Shown here: positions 1 to 5,382 of the stretch, in pieces | How positions within the stretch are numbered: position 1 is the first letter of the stretch | Layout: every line of letters begins with the position of its first letter | Assembly (NCBI GenBank): GCA_902796705.1 | Contig: CADBQF010000347.1 | Span: 1 to 8,426 of the forward strand | Length of the DNA stretch: 8,426 nt | Source of the DNA: Ruminococcus flavefaciens | GTDB lineage: Bacteria > Bacillota > Clostridia > Oscillospirales > Ruminococcaceae | Reading direction: 5' to 3' | Notes under the pieces: generated by a model | Seen by the model: only the letters and a program-made list of their open reading frames with translations | Database searches by the model: none | Told to the model about the DNA's origin: nothing | Made by a program: the position numbers and the translations under genes

Positions 1-70
1 CAAATACAAACTTCCTATAAAAATGAGAGAAATTTTTTGCAGAAAACAGTAAAAATCGTATAGAAAAATA
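1..70. other. AT-rich upstream spacer, no gene seen
   Basis: This short AT-rich stretch precedes the comM promoter. Frame 1 is open from base 1 to a TAG at 61-63, but the implied 20-residue peptide is low in complexity and AT-rich. I cannot tell whether it is the tail of an upstream gene. No terminator hairpin or RNA gene is visible. Confidence 0.5.
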
Positions 71-99
71 TTTACATTTGATCTGAAAGATGTTATAAT
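71..99 (+). promoter_or_regulatory. Sigma-A promoter of comM with extended -10
   Basis: The -35 box TTTACA (71-76) is separated by exactly 17 bases from a perfect -10 box TATAAT (94-99). TG at 91-92, one base before the -10, gives an extended -10 element. Transcription would start near 105-107, leaving a leader of under 30 bases before the ATG at 133, so there is no room for a riboswitch. The boxes are read directly from the sequence; the start site is inferred. Confidence 0.85.
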
Positions 100-132
100 A
101 TATTTAGTTATCAATCACCGGAGGTGGGACAG

Positions 133-1668
133 ATGTTTGCAAAAGTATCGAGCCTCGGACTTTTCGGTCTGAACGCTTTCCTTGTCGATGTCGAGATAGA
201 CATAAGCAGGGGCAATCCGCAGTTCGATATCGTCGGACTCCCGGACGCTGTTGTCCGTGAGAGCAGAGAGAGGATACGTGCCGCCATGCGTGCGTGCAGT
301 ATAAGCTTCCCTGTAGCATCTGTAATGGTCAATCTCGCTCCGGCTGATACGAGGAAGAGCGGCTCGGTGCATGATATGGCGATATTCATGGCTCTGCTGA
401 AAGGCATGAGAATGATAGACGACGACCTCGAAGGCTGCACCTTTATAGGCGAGATGTCACTCAATGGTGATATACGGCATATCAACGGCGTTCTGCCTAT
501 GGTCATGCTCGCAAAGGAATCCGGACTGAAAGCCGCTTTCGTCCCGGCTGCCAATGCAAGGGAAGCTTCCGTCATCGACGGCATAGATATCTACGCTGTA
601 AGCAATGCGGAGGAGCTTATCGGCCATTTCCGCATGGACAGGCGGCTGACTCCGTGCAGCAGATATATCCCTCCCGAAACGGCATACGACGATGTGTTCG
701 ACTTTGCTGATGTAAAGGGACAGGGAGCTGCTAAAAAAGCCCTTGAAATAGCTGCCGCAGGCGGTCACAACGCACTCCTCATAGGAACTCCCGGAAGCGG
801 AAAGAGTATGCTCTCGAAGCGTATGCCTTCCATACTTCCGCCGCTCACTTTCGAGGAATCGCTCGAAACCACAAAAATTCATTCCATTTCCGGTATGCTT
901 TCGCCGGAAATGCCGATAATAACAAAAAGACCTTTCCGCTCGCCGCATCATACGATATCTTCGGCAGGACTCGCAGGCGGAGGGACTGTCCCTCATCCGG
1001 GAGAAGTCTCGCTCGCTCACAACGGCGTGCTTTTCCTTGATGAACTTGCGGAATTCGACAGGCGTACACTGGAGATACTCCGTCAGCCGCTCGAAGACAG
1101 AAAGGTCACTATATCACGGGCTTCTGGCACGGTGACTTATCCGTGTACGATAATGCTCATAGGTGCGATGAATCCCTGTCCGTGCGGATATTTCGGACAC
1201 CCCTCCGGAAGATGCAGATGCGGCACGAAGAAGATATCGCAGTATCTCTCGAAGATATCCGGGCCGCTGCTCGACAGGTTCGACCTGCATATCGAAGTAG
1301 CACCGGTGGAGTATTCAGACCTTGCCTCCGAAGTCAGGGAAGAATCCTCCGCAGCGATAAGAGAAAGAGTCGTCGCTGCAAGAAAGATACAGGAGGAACG
1401 CTTCAAAGGCACGGGCATCACCTGCAATGCTCTCATAACGCCCGACAAGCTCCAGCAGATGTGTCCTGCCGACGACGGAGCGAAGTCCATGCTCGCCGTG
1501 ATGTTCGACAAGCTCGGACTCAGTGCGAGAGCTTATGACAGGATACTCAAAGTCGCACGTACACTCGCAGACCTCGAAGGCTCGGAGGTCATCAAGCGGA
1601 AACACGTCGCCGTGGCTGTCCACTACCGCAGCCTCGACAGAAAATACTGGTCAGAGCCTTCAAAATAG
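133..1668 (+). CDS. comM: ComM/YifB-family Mg-chelatase-like AAA+ ATPase
   Basis: The 511-residue product matches the usual length of ComM/YifB. The first ~170 residues resemble the Lon-protease-like (ChlI) domain of the family. An AAA+ Mg-chelatase core follows, with Walker A GTPGSGKS at residues 218-225 and Walker B LFLDE with acidic D303/E304. The sensor region contains NPCPCG, and a Cys quartet C349/C351...C361/C363 is typical of this family. The C-terminal ~100 residues are the helical Mg_chelatase_C part. In Gram-negative bacteria ComM is a hexameric helicase that helps branch migration during natural transformation; its role in Bacillota is less clear. I chose ATG 133 over an in-frame GTG at 124, because GGAGG at 120-124 sits 8 bases before ATG 133 and overlaps the GTG. 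The gene has its own promoter and is followed after 40 bases by a SEDS gene, probably in the same transcript. Confidence 0.93.
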   Translation: MFAKVSSLGLFGLNAFLVDVEIDISRGNPQFDIVGLPDAVVRESRERIRAAMRACSISFPVASVMVNLAPADTRKSGSVHDMAIFMALLKGMRMIDDDLEGCTFIGEMSLNGDIRHINGVLPMVMLAKESGLKAAFVPAANAREASVIDGIDIYAVSNAEELIGHFRMDRRLTPCSRYIPPETAYDDVFDFADVKGQGAAKKALEIAAAGGHNALLIGTPGSGKSMLSKRMPSILPPLTFEESLETTKIHSISGMLSPEMPIITKRPFRSPHHTISSAGLAGGGTVPHPGEVSLAHNGVLFLDELAEFDRRTLEILRQPLEDRKVTISRASGTVTYPCTIMLIGAMNPCPCGYFGHPSGRCRCGTKKISQYLSKISGPLLDRFDLHIEVAPVEYSDLASEVREESSAAIRERVVAARKIQEERFKGTGITCNALITPDKLQQMCPADDGAKSMLAVMFDKLGLSARAYDRILKVARTLADLEGSEVIKRKHVAVAVHYRSLDRKYWSEPSK

Positions 1669-1677
1669 AAAAAGAAA

Positions 1678-1695
1678 TCGGGAGGATACTCCCGG
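1678..1695 (+). other. Small intercistronic hairpin comM-rodA
   Basis: CGGGAG (1679-1684) and CTCCCG (1689-1694) form a perfect 6-bp stem around a GATA tetraloop. A T-G wobble at 1678/1695 can extend it. It begins 10 bases after the comM stop and ends 3 bases before the AAGGAG ribosome binding site (1698-1703) of the next gene. No T-run follows, so it is not a classical terminator. It could protect a 3' end, be a processing site, or tune translation of the SEDS gene. The structure is seen; the role is inferred. Confidence 0.5.
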
Positions 1696-1708
1696 CTAAG
1701 GAGAAACA

Positions 1709-2869
1709 ATGAGATCGGCATTCAAAAAATTAACGACAGCAAGGCACAGCGTTGATATCGGCCTGCTTTTTGCTGTGACTCTCTGTGCGGCTATCGGCAC
1801 TCTGCTGATATATTTCATAGCAGAATCGAAGCTTAGCATAAACGAGGGAGTCGGCAGCAGCTATTGGAAGACGCAGCTCTTCTCGATGATACTCGGACTC
1901 GGAACGGCTGTGCTTTTTTCGTTCATAGATTACAGAAAACTCGTAAAGCTCTGGTTCATATTCGTCCCGGCGGCACTTGTGCTTGTGGGACTGACGTTCA
2001 CCTCGCTCGGATATCAGCGAGCCGGAGCGGACGACCAGGCATGGCTGAGGATAGCCGGAATGAACTTCCAGCCGTCCGAGGTGCTTAAAATAGCGTTCAT
2101 ACTCTCGTTCTCGTATCATCTTTCACGGGACGAGGAGCAGATGAACAAACCGCTGCATATGCTGCTTCTGCTCCTGCACGGCGGACTTCCGATAGCGATA
2201 GTCGGCAAGCAGGGCGACTACGGAACGGCGATAGTCTTTGCAGCGATATTCGCATTCATGATATGTTCAGCGAGGATATCGTGGAAATATCTTCTCGCAG
2301 CACCGTTCGCCATAGGAGCGGCTGTAGCGGGAATGTGGTTCTTCGCACTGAGCGAGTTCCACAAAAAGAGGATACTGATAATCTTCCACCCCGGAACAGA
2401 TCCGGAGTATATAGAATATCAGCAGGATCTCGGATTATCGGCACTCCGCTGGGGAGGAGTCTTCGGAAAGGGACTCTCGAAAGATGCGGACAATTACGTA
2501 TATGTCCCGGAGATACACAATGATTTCATCTTCACATTTGTCGGACAGGTCTTCGGATTTGTCGGCTCGGTCGGACTGCTTATCGTGCTTGCGTATATCT
2601 GCCTGAAGATATTTGCAGACAGCAGAGTGACGAGGGACAGGCTCGGAAGATTCATCTGTATGGGAGCATTCGGACTTGTATTCTCGCACTGTGTGATGAA
2701 TATAGGAATGGTACTGAAAGCCGCACCGGTTATCGGAGTACCGCTGCCTTTCCTTAGTGCCGGCGGAACGGCAATGGTGAGTATGTACGCAGTCATAGGA
2801 CTTGTTCTTAGTACGTTCAGCCACAGAGCGGTGACGTACAACGTATTTTATGACGACAACGAGGAATGA
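1709..2869 (+). CDS. rodA: SEDS-family glycan polymerase (RodA/FtsW/SpoVE), divergent
   Basis: This 386-residue integral membrane protein has about 10 hydrophobic segments, the SEDS fold length and layout. SEDS proteins polymerise lipid II into peptidoglycan strands, usually with a class B PBP; no PBP gene is in the window. Family marks include FQPSEVLKI (after the third membrane segment), KQGDYGTA (residues 167-174), FGKG and the loop PEIHNDFIF, whose D272 matches the essential Asp of RodA (D255 in Thermus, D262 in E. coli). Near the C-terminus are NIGMVLKAAPVIGVPLPFL and a GG turn. Several near-invariant positions differ: QPD is QGD, HTD is HND, the GEE after the catalytic loop is GQV, and GSGG before FGKG is RWGG. 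The AAGGAG site at 1698-1703 supports ATG 1709. RodA is the nearest well-known name, but FtsW, SpoVE or a separate clade cannot be excluded from sequence alone. Confidence 0.85.
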   Translation: MRSAFKKLTTARHSVDIGLLFAVTLCAAIGTLLIYFIAESKLSINEGVGSSYWKTQLFSMILGLGTAVLFSFIDYRKLVKLWFIFVPAALVLVGLTFTSLGYQRAGADDQAWLRIAGMNFQPSEVLKIAFILSFSYHLSRDEEQMNKPLHMLLLLLHGGLPIAIVGKQGDYGTAIVFAAIFAFMICSARISWKYLLAAPFAIGAAVAGMWFFALSEFHKKRILIIFHPGTDPEYIEYQQDLGLSALRWGGVFGKGLSKDADNYVYVPEIHNDFIFTFVGQVFGFVGSVGLLIVLAYICLKIFADSRVTRDRLGRFICMGAFGLVFSHCVMNIGMVLKAAPVIGVPLPFLSAGGTAMVSMYAVIGLVLSTFSHRAVTYNVFYDDNEE

Positions 2870-2875
2870 CAGGCA

Positions 2876-2908
2876 AAAAAGAAAGACACGCCGCACTGGA
2901 CGTGTCTT
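2876..2908 (-). terminator. Rho-independent terminator, best on - strand
   Basis: AAGACACG (2883-2890) pairs perfectly with CGTGTCTT (2901-2908) around a 10-base loop in which CC/GG can add two pairs. Read on the - strand the stem is followed by TCTTTTTTG (2882 down to 2874), a good U-tract. Read on the + strand it is followed only by GTATGGG. It therefore suits leftward transcription from the glycosyltransferase gene at 4565-3129, although it lies 6 bases past the SEDS stop. Weak bidirectional action is possible. Confidence 0.7.
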
Positions 2909-2943
2909 GTATGGGAGAATCATGAAAATGTAGGGGACACTGC

Positions 2944-2961
2944 AATTATGAATTATGAATT
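2944..2961. repeat. AATTATG tandem repeat
   Basis: AATTATG occurs at 2944-2950 and 2951-2957, followed by AATT at 2958-2961. It begins one base after the point where the GGGGACACTG unit loses its expected right arm, so it may mark an insertion or recombination junction. Confidence 0.75.
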
Positions 2962-3003
2962 GTTAGTTTGCTTTGCTTGAGGCATTGTAAGTCCAGACCA
3001 GCC

Positions 3004-3029
3004 GCAAAGCATCGCTTCGCTTGCTTTGC
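3004..3029. repeat. GCAAAGCA/TGCTTTGC hairpin
   Basis: An 8-bp perfect stem (3004-3011 with 3022-3029) encloses a 10-base loop that can itself form a two-pair GC-TTC-GC mini-stem. Another GCTTTGC at 2970-2976 could compete for the left arm, so alternative foldings are possible. No U-tract follows in either direction. Confidence 0.65.
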
Positions 3030-3038
3030 TACCTTGTT

Positions 3039-3055
3039 AGGGGACTCTGTCCCCT
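3039..3055. repeat. GGGGAC...GTCCCC hairpin, unit 2
   Basis: AGGGGAC (3039-3045) pairs perfectly with GTCCCCT (3049-3055) around TCT. It shares its core with the hairpin at 3072-3086 and the half-unit at 2933-2942. Confidence 0.75.
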
Positions 3056-3071
3056 CATGCACCCCTGCAAA

Positions 3072-3086
3072 AGGGACATTGTCCCT
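3072..3086. repeat. GGGAC...GTCCC hairpin, unit 3
   Basis: AGGGAC (3072-3077) pairs with GTCCCT (3081-3086) around ATT. On the - strand the stem runs into TTTT (complement of 3068-3071 region), so it could act as a weak leftward terminator; on the + strand it is followed by CTCTT. Confidence 0.7.
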
Positions 3087-3102
3087 CTTGACTCCCATTA
3101 TT

Positions 3103-3128
3103 GCCGCCTGCGGCGGTTATTATTTCTT
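3103..3128 (+). terminator. Probable + strand terminator
   Basis: CCGCC (3104-3108) and GGCGG (3112-3116) form a GC-only stem around TGC, with a G-T wobble below. It is followed by TTATTATTTCTTTT, a T-rich tract interrupted by A. It would stop rightward transcripts from the SEDS gene just before they enter the opposing gene, whose stop codon is at 3129-3131. On the - strand it is followed by CAATAATG, which is not a good U-tract. Confidence 0.5.
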
Positions 3129-4565
3129 TTATTTATTTATTGCTGCTTTTACTGCATTGTATGCTCCGTCATATATTCCGCAGTCACGGGCTTTCCTGAT
3201 ATTCTCACACATCATCTCCACGATCCCCTGATCGTTCTGTATCAGTGAAAGTGCCGCTGATATCTCCCCCGGTGACGAACATTCATACGTTCCGTCGCCT
3301 ATCTCCGCAGAGCGTACAGCACCCCATGCTTCATGTCCGCCAACTCGCTTGATAAGGAGTTTCGGCACGGGATAAAAAGCAAGTTCGCCCGGTTTCGTGA
3401 CAAGTACATCGCTCACTCTCATCAGCAGATTTGTCGAGTAGACAGCGGCAAATATATCGCTGTGACAGAATGCGTGTATGCCTGATATTTCCCCGTCATA
3501 AGCATCGGCGGCGAAACGCTTTGTTTCCTCGAAATCGTCGATATGCTCCCTGAGATATTTCTTCATCTGAGGTATCTCCCTGACGAGCGAATGAAGCACA
3601 TCGCTGTGGTCGCCTGTATTGATGAGTATGACCGCACGTCTGCGTTTCACTTCCGGGAGGAGCTGTCTGATAATGGAAGCGATAGTTTCCCTCTGAGCCC
3701 CCGCACCGCCGACGGTCAGCAGATAACGCCTTGAAGTCCGCTGAATGCGTCGCTTGCAGTCCTCGTCGATATTGCTTACCAATTCGTGGTCGATATAATG
3801 ACCTGTACAGATTATCTGGTCAGCCGGCATAGGCTGGAGAGGTCTTTCGCCGTCCATTCCACGCAGTACACGGTAGCCGATGTAAGACGAGGGAGTCTGT
3901 ACCGTATGCAGAGCCCCCTCCGCAAGATGCAGAGCCATAGGCCAGTTATCGGGAATGACGTTCACGACTTTTTTCAGACCGGCATGGACAGCCGCCTGTG
4001 CCGCCCACGAATGAGCCGCAAGGAACGGCACATCTTTCGGGATATCACGGAAAACAGGAGTCATGAGTTCGGCGGTCTTCTGGTCGCAGGCATTGTATGA
4101 GAGTTTCCGGAATCCCTCACAGTTGAGCTTTTCCCACACGGCTTTGTTGAAAAGTGCTGACTTCTGGGAAAGGCGTGAGCCGACAGAGTAAAGGCGGTTT
4201 TGACCTTTGATGAGCTTCGAGCAGGTCGTTCCCTCAAATGAACTGAGGTCGAACCAGTACGGCTCGTATCCGAGGGCGTGAGCGGCAGAAGCGAGAGCCA
4301 TAGCTATCCTGTAGTGGCCGAATCCCATGCGGATATTGCCGAGAATGATGCTCTTTTCATTGAAGCTGACTTCTTTCCGGCGGCACAGCTTCAGCTCCGA
4401 AACGCCGAGCATATCGCCTATCGCCGGGGCAGGAGAAGCCTTCATGTGGTAGACTTTGTAGCTGTCATTGCCGTATTTGCGGATAAAACTTTTCTTCTTG
4501 CGTTCGGCTTTTGACCGGGTGCAGGCGGGTATCGCATTTCCAAAAATAACTTTTGTTCTTTCCAT
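3129..4565 (-). CDS. GT-B-like glycosyltransferase, MGDG-synthase/MurG-like, substrate unknown
   Basis: The product is a 478-residue soluble protein. Its first ~70 residues are an unusual basic region including RSKAERKKK, which could aid membrane contact. A Rossmann-like start follows: IILGNIRMGFGHYRIA, with GFGH at residues 81-84, like the GxGH donor/acceptor loop of GT28 enzymes. VIPDNWP near residues 203-209 parallels the mid-domain motif of MGDG synthases. The second domain starts near 280 with LLTVGGAGAQRE and contains VTKPGELAFYP at about 389-399, resembling the TKPGG nucleotide-sugar loop of UgtP. No transmembrane segment or signal peptide is visible. Family members transfer sugars to lipids or lipid-linked acceptors; that this one does is inferred. 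I chose ATG 4565 over a GTG at 4589 because AAAGGAG (4578-4572) precedes it by 6 bases. It is divergent from the TetR gene, so shared regulation is plausible. Confidence 0.65.
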   Translation of the reverse strand: MERTKVIFGNAIPACTRSKAERKKKSFIRKYGNDSYKVYHMKASPAPAIGDMLGVSELKLCRRKEVSFNEKSIILGNIRMGFGHYRIAMALASAAHALGYEPYWFDLSSFEGTTCSKLIKGQNRLYSVGSRLSQKSALFNKAVWEKLNCEGFRKLSYNACDQKTAELMTPVFRDIPKDVPFLAAHSWAAQAAVHAGLKKVVNVIPDNWPMALHLAEGALHTVQTPSSYIGYRVLRGMDGERPLQPMPADQIICTGHYIDHELVSNIDEDCKRRIQRTSRRYLLTVGGAGAQRETIASIIRQLLPEVKRRRAVILINTGDHSDVLHSLVREIPQMKKYLREHIDDFEETKRFAADAYDGEISGIHAFCHSDIFAAVYSTNLLMRVSDVLVTKPGELAFYPVPKLLIKRVGGHEAWGAVRSAEIGDGTYECSSPGEISAALSLIQNDQGIVEMMCENIRKARDCGIYDGAYNAVKAAINK

Positions 4566-4589
4566 AGAACGCTCCTTTCGATAGGTCAC

Positions 4590-4619
4590 TTATCTCCCCC
4601 AGCTTTATGGGAGAGATAA
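4590..4619 (-). promoter_or_regulatory. mRNA leader hairpin of the glycosyltransferase gene
   Basis: In the - strand RNA, UUAUCUCUCCC (4619-4609) pairs with GGGGGAGAUAA (4600-4590) around the 8-base loop AUAAAGCU. All 11 positions pair, with one U-G wobble. It ends 11 bases before the AAAGGAG ribosome binding site (4578-4572). The right arm itself contains GGGGGAG, which looks like a ribosome binding site. No U-tract follows. Roles in mRNA stability or translation control are inferred; as DNA it could also be a protein-binding inverted repeat. Confidence 0.5.
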
Positions 4620-4635
4620 TTGTCTTATTGGACAT

Positions 4636-4657
4636 CGGAAAATATTTTCCGGAAAAT
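4636..4657. promoter_or_regulatory. Overlapping double palindrome, operator candidate
   Basis: Bases 4636-4651 form a perfect 16-bp palindrome (CGGAAAATATTTTCCG). Bases 4644-4657 form a second perfect 14-bp palindrome (ATTTTCCGGAAAAT). They share the central TTTTCC arm, so GGAAAA occurs as three half-sites in alternating orientation. The location between divergent genes and the repeated half-site strongly suggest a binding site for a dimeric regulator, possibly as cooperating dimers. The adjacent TetR protein is the obvious candidate, but nothing in the sequence proves it. Confidence 0.6.
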
Positions 4658-4677
4658 GAGGCAAAAATTGTATGAAA

Positions 4678-4710
4678 TGATAGGCACGATATTTGATATT
4701 TAGTCTATCA
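4678..4710. promoter_or_regulatory. TGATAGGC/GTCTATCA inverted repeat, operator candidate
   Basis: TGATAGGC (4678-4685) and GTCTATCA (4703-4710) are inverted with 7 of 8 positions matching and 17 bases between. The site ends 5 bases before the ribosome binding site of the TetR gene, where a repressor would block transcription or its start. A 33-bp span is long for TetR proteins but within the range of some, such as QacR. It competes with the double palindrome as the TetR site. Confidence 0.4.
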
Positions 4711-4714
4711 CAAA

Positions 4715-4722
4715 AAAGGAGG
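4715..4722 (+). promoter_or_regulatory. Strong ribosome binding site deciding a GTG start
   Basis: AAAGGAGG lies 8 bases before GTG 4731, the ideal distance, and no ATG or TTG offers a better match. It fixes the TetR start at GTG. The weak start codon combined with a strong site may hold the regulator at a modest level. Confidence 0.8.
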
Positions 4723-4730
4723 TTTGTCAA

Positions 4731-5378
4731 GTGAAAACTGAAATTTCAGAAGGAAGCCTTAAAAGCAGAAGACTCGACCGTGCTGTCTCCATGACCGCCG
4801 AACTCTTCCTGAAAAAAGGCATCGAAGACGTAAAGATGACTGACATCGCACAGGCTACAGGCATAGGAGTTGCGACTCTCTACAGGTACTTCGGCACGAA
4901 GACCGGCATTACCATTGCTGCGATGACACATCTGTGGAACAAGCTGAGAGATATGTTCAGCGGAGTATTTGAATCAGAGGTGTTCTGCCGTCAGACTGGT
5001 CTGAAGCAGGTCACCGACCTTATGAGGACATATGTGGTGCTTTACACTGCACATAAGGATTTCCTCAGACTTCTCGGAGAATTTGACCTTTTCATAATAC
5101 ATGAGAAAGTTTCCGTCAAGGAGCTTGAGGACTATGACAAGTCGATAATAAACTTCTATCCGATATTTGAGAAATCTTTCAAGGCAGGCATAGAAGACGG
5201 AACTATCAGGGAGAGAGTGGACTGCCGGCTCTTCTACACCACGTTCGCACATTCTCTCATGGAACTCGGCAAAAAGCTCGTTCTCGGAGAACTTCTCCCG
5301 TCAGATAATTTCCGTTCAGCAGAAAAGGAACTCGCCCTTATAGTGGAGTGTGCATCATCATATCTGCGGAAGGAATGA
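4731..5378 (+). CDS. TetR/AcrR-family transcriptional regulator
   Basis: This 215-residue protein has the usual TetR length and layout. Residues ~14-60 form the N-terminal DNA-binding domain, with helix-turn-helix MTDIAQATGIGVATLYRYFG (36-55), including the typical ATLYRYF recognition helix. The remaining helical ~150 residues would bind a ligand and dimerise; they show no family signature I recognise. It is the first gene of an operon with a sugar symporter and an alpha-galactosidase, and divergent from a glycosyltransferase gene. Control of its own operon, and perhaps of the divergent gene, by an alpha-galactoside-derived or lipid-type ligand is inferred. TetR control of such a locus is less usual than LacI or AraC control. 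I found no convincing sigma-A promoter upstream: TTGATA at 4693-4698 resembles a -35 but has no matching -10. Confidence 0.9.
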   Translation: MKTEISEGSLKSRRLDRAVSMTAELFLKKGIEDVKMTDIAQATGIGVATLYRYFGTKTGITIAAMTHLWNKLRDMFSGVFESEVFCRQTGLKQVTDLMRTYVVLYTAHKDFLRLLGEFDLFIIHEKVSVKELEDYDKSIINFYPIFEKSFKAGIEDGTIRERVDCRLFYTTFAHSLMELGKKLVLGELLPSDNFRSAEKELALIVECASSYLRKE

Positions 5379-5382
5379 TGTT

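Larger units (their letters stand above)
2931..3116. repeat. Repeat-dense convergent intergenic element
   Basis: This non-coding stretch lies between convergent genes and is composed almost entirely of short repeats. From left to right they are a GGGGACACTG half-unit (2933-2942), AATTATG twice plus AATT (2944-2961), a TTTGCTTTGCTTG run (2967-2979) and a GCAAAGCA...TGCTTTGC hairpin (3004-3029). Then come two GGGAC...GTCCC hairpins (3039-3055, 3072-3086) and a CCGCC...GGCGG hairpin (3104-3116). Density and style resemble dispersed intergenic repeats or MITE remnants of Bacillota. No transposase is present. That it is multi-copy in the genome is inferred. Confidence 0.6.

Noticed and set aside
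36..64. Second promoter-like pair TTTGCA-17-TATAGA before the main comM promoter
   Set aside because: Each box matches only 4 of 6 consensus bases, and AT-rich DNA gives such pairs often; the downstream promoter is far better.
1171..1221. Four-cysteine cluster in the ComM protein as a novel zinc site
   Set aside because: NPCPCG followed by CxC is a regular feature of the YifB/ComM family, so it is not unusual here.
3004..3116. CRISPR-like array from the repeated short hairpins
   Set aside because: Units are unequal in length and sequence, spacing is irregular, and no cas gene is present.
2968..3248. Two overlapping + strand open frames of 75-87 residues in the convergent spacer
   Set aside because: No ribosome binding site, sequence made of inverted repeats, Cys-rich implausible peptides, and both run into the 3' end of the opposing gene.
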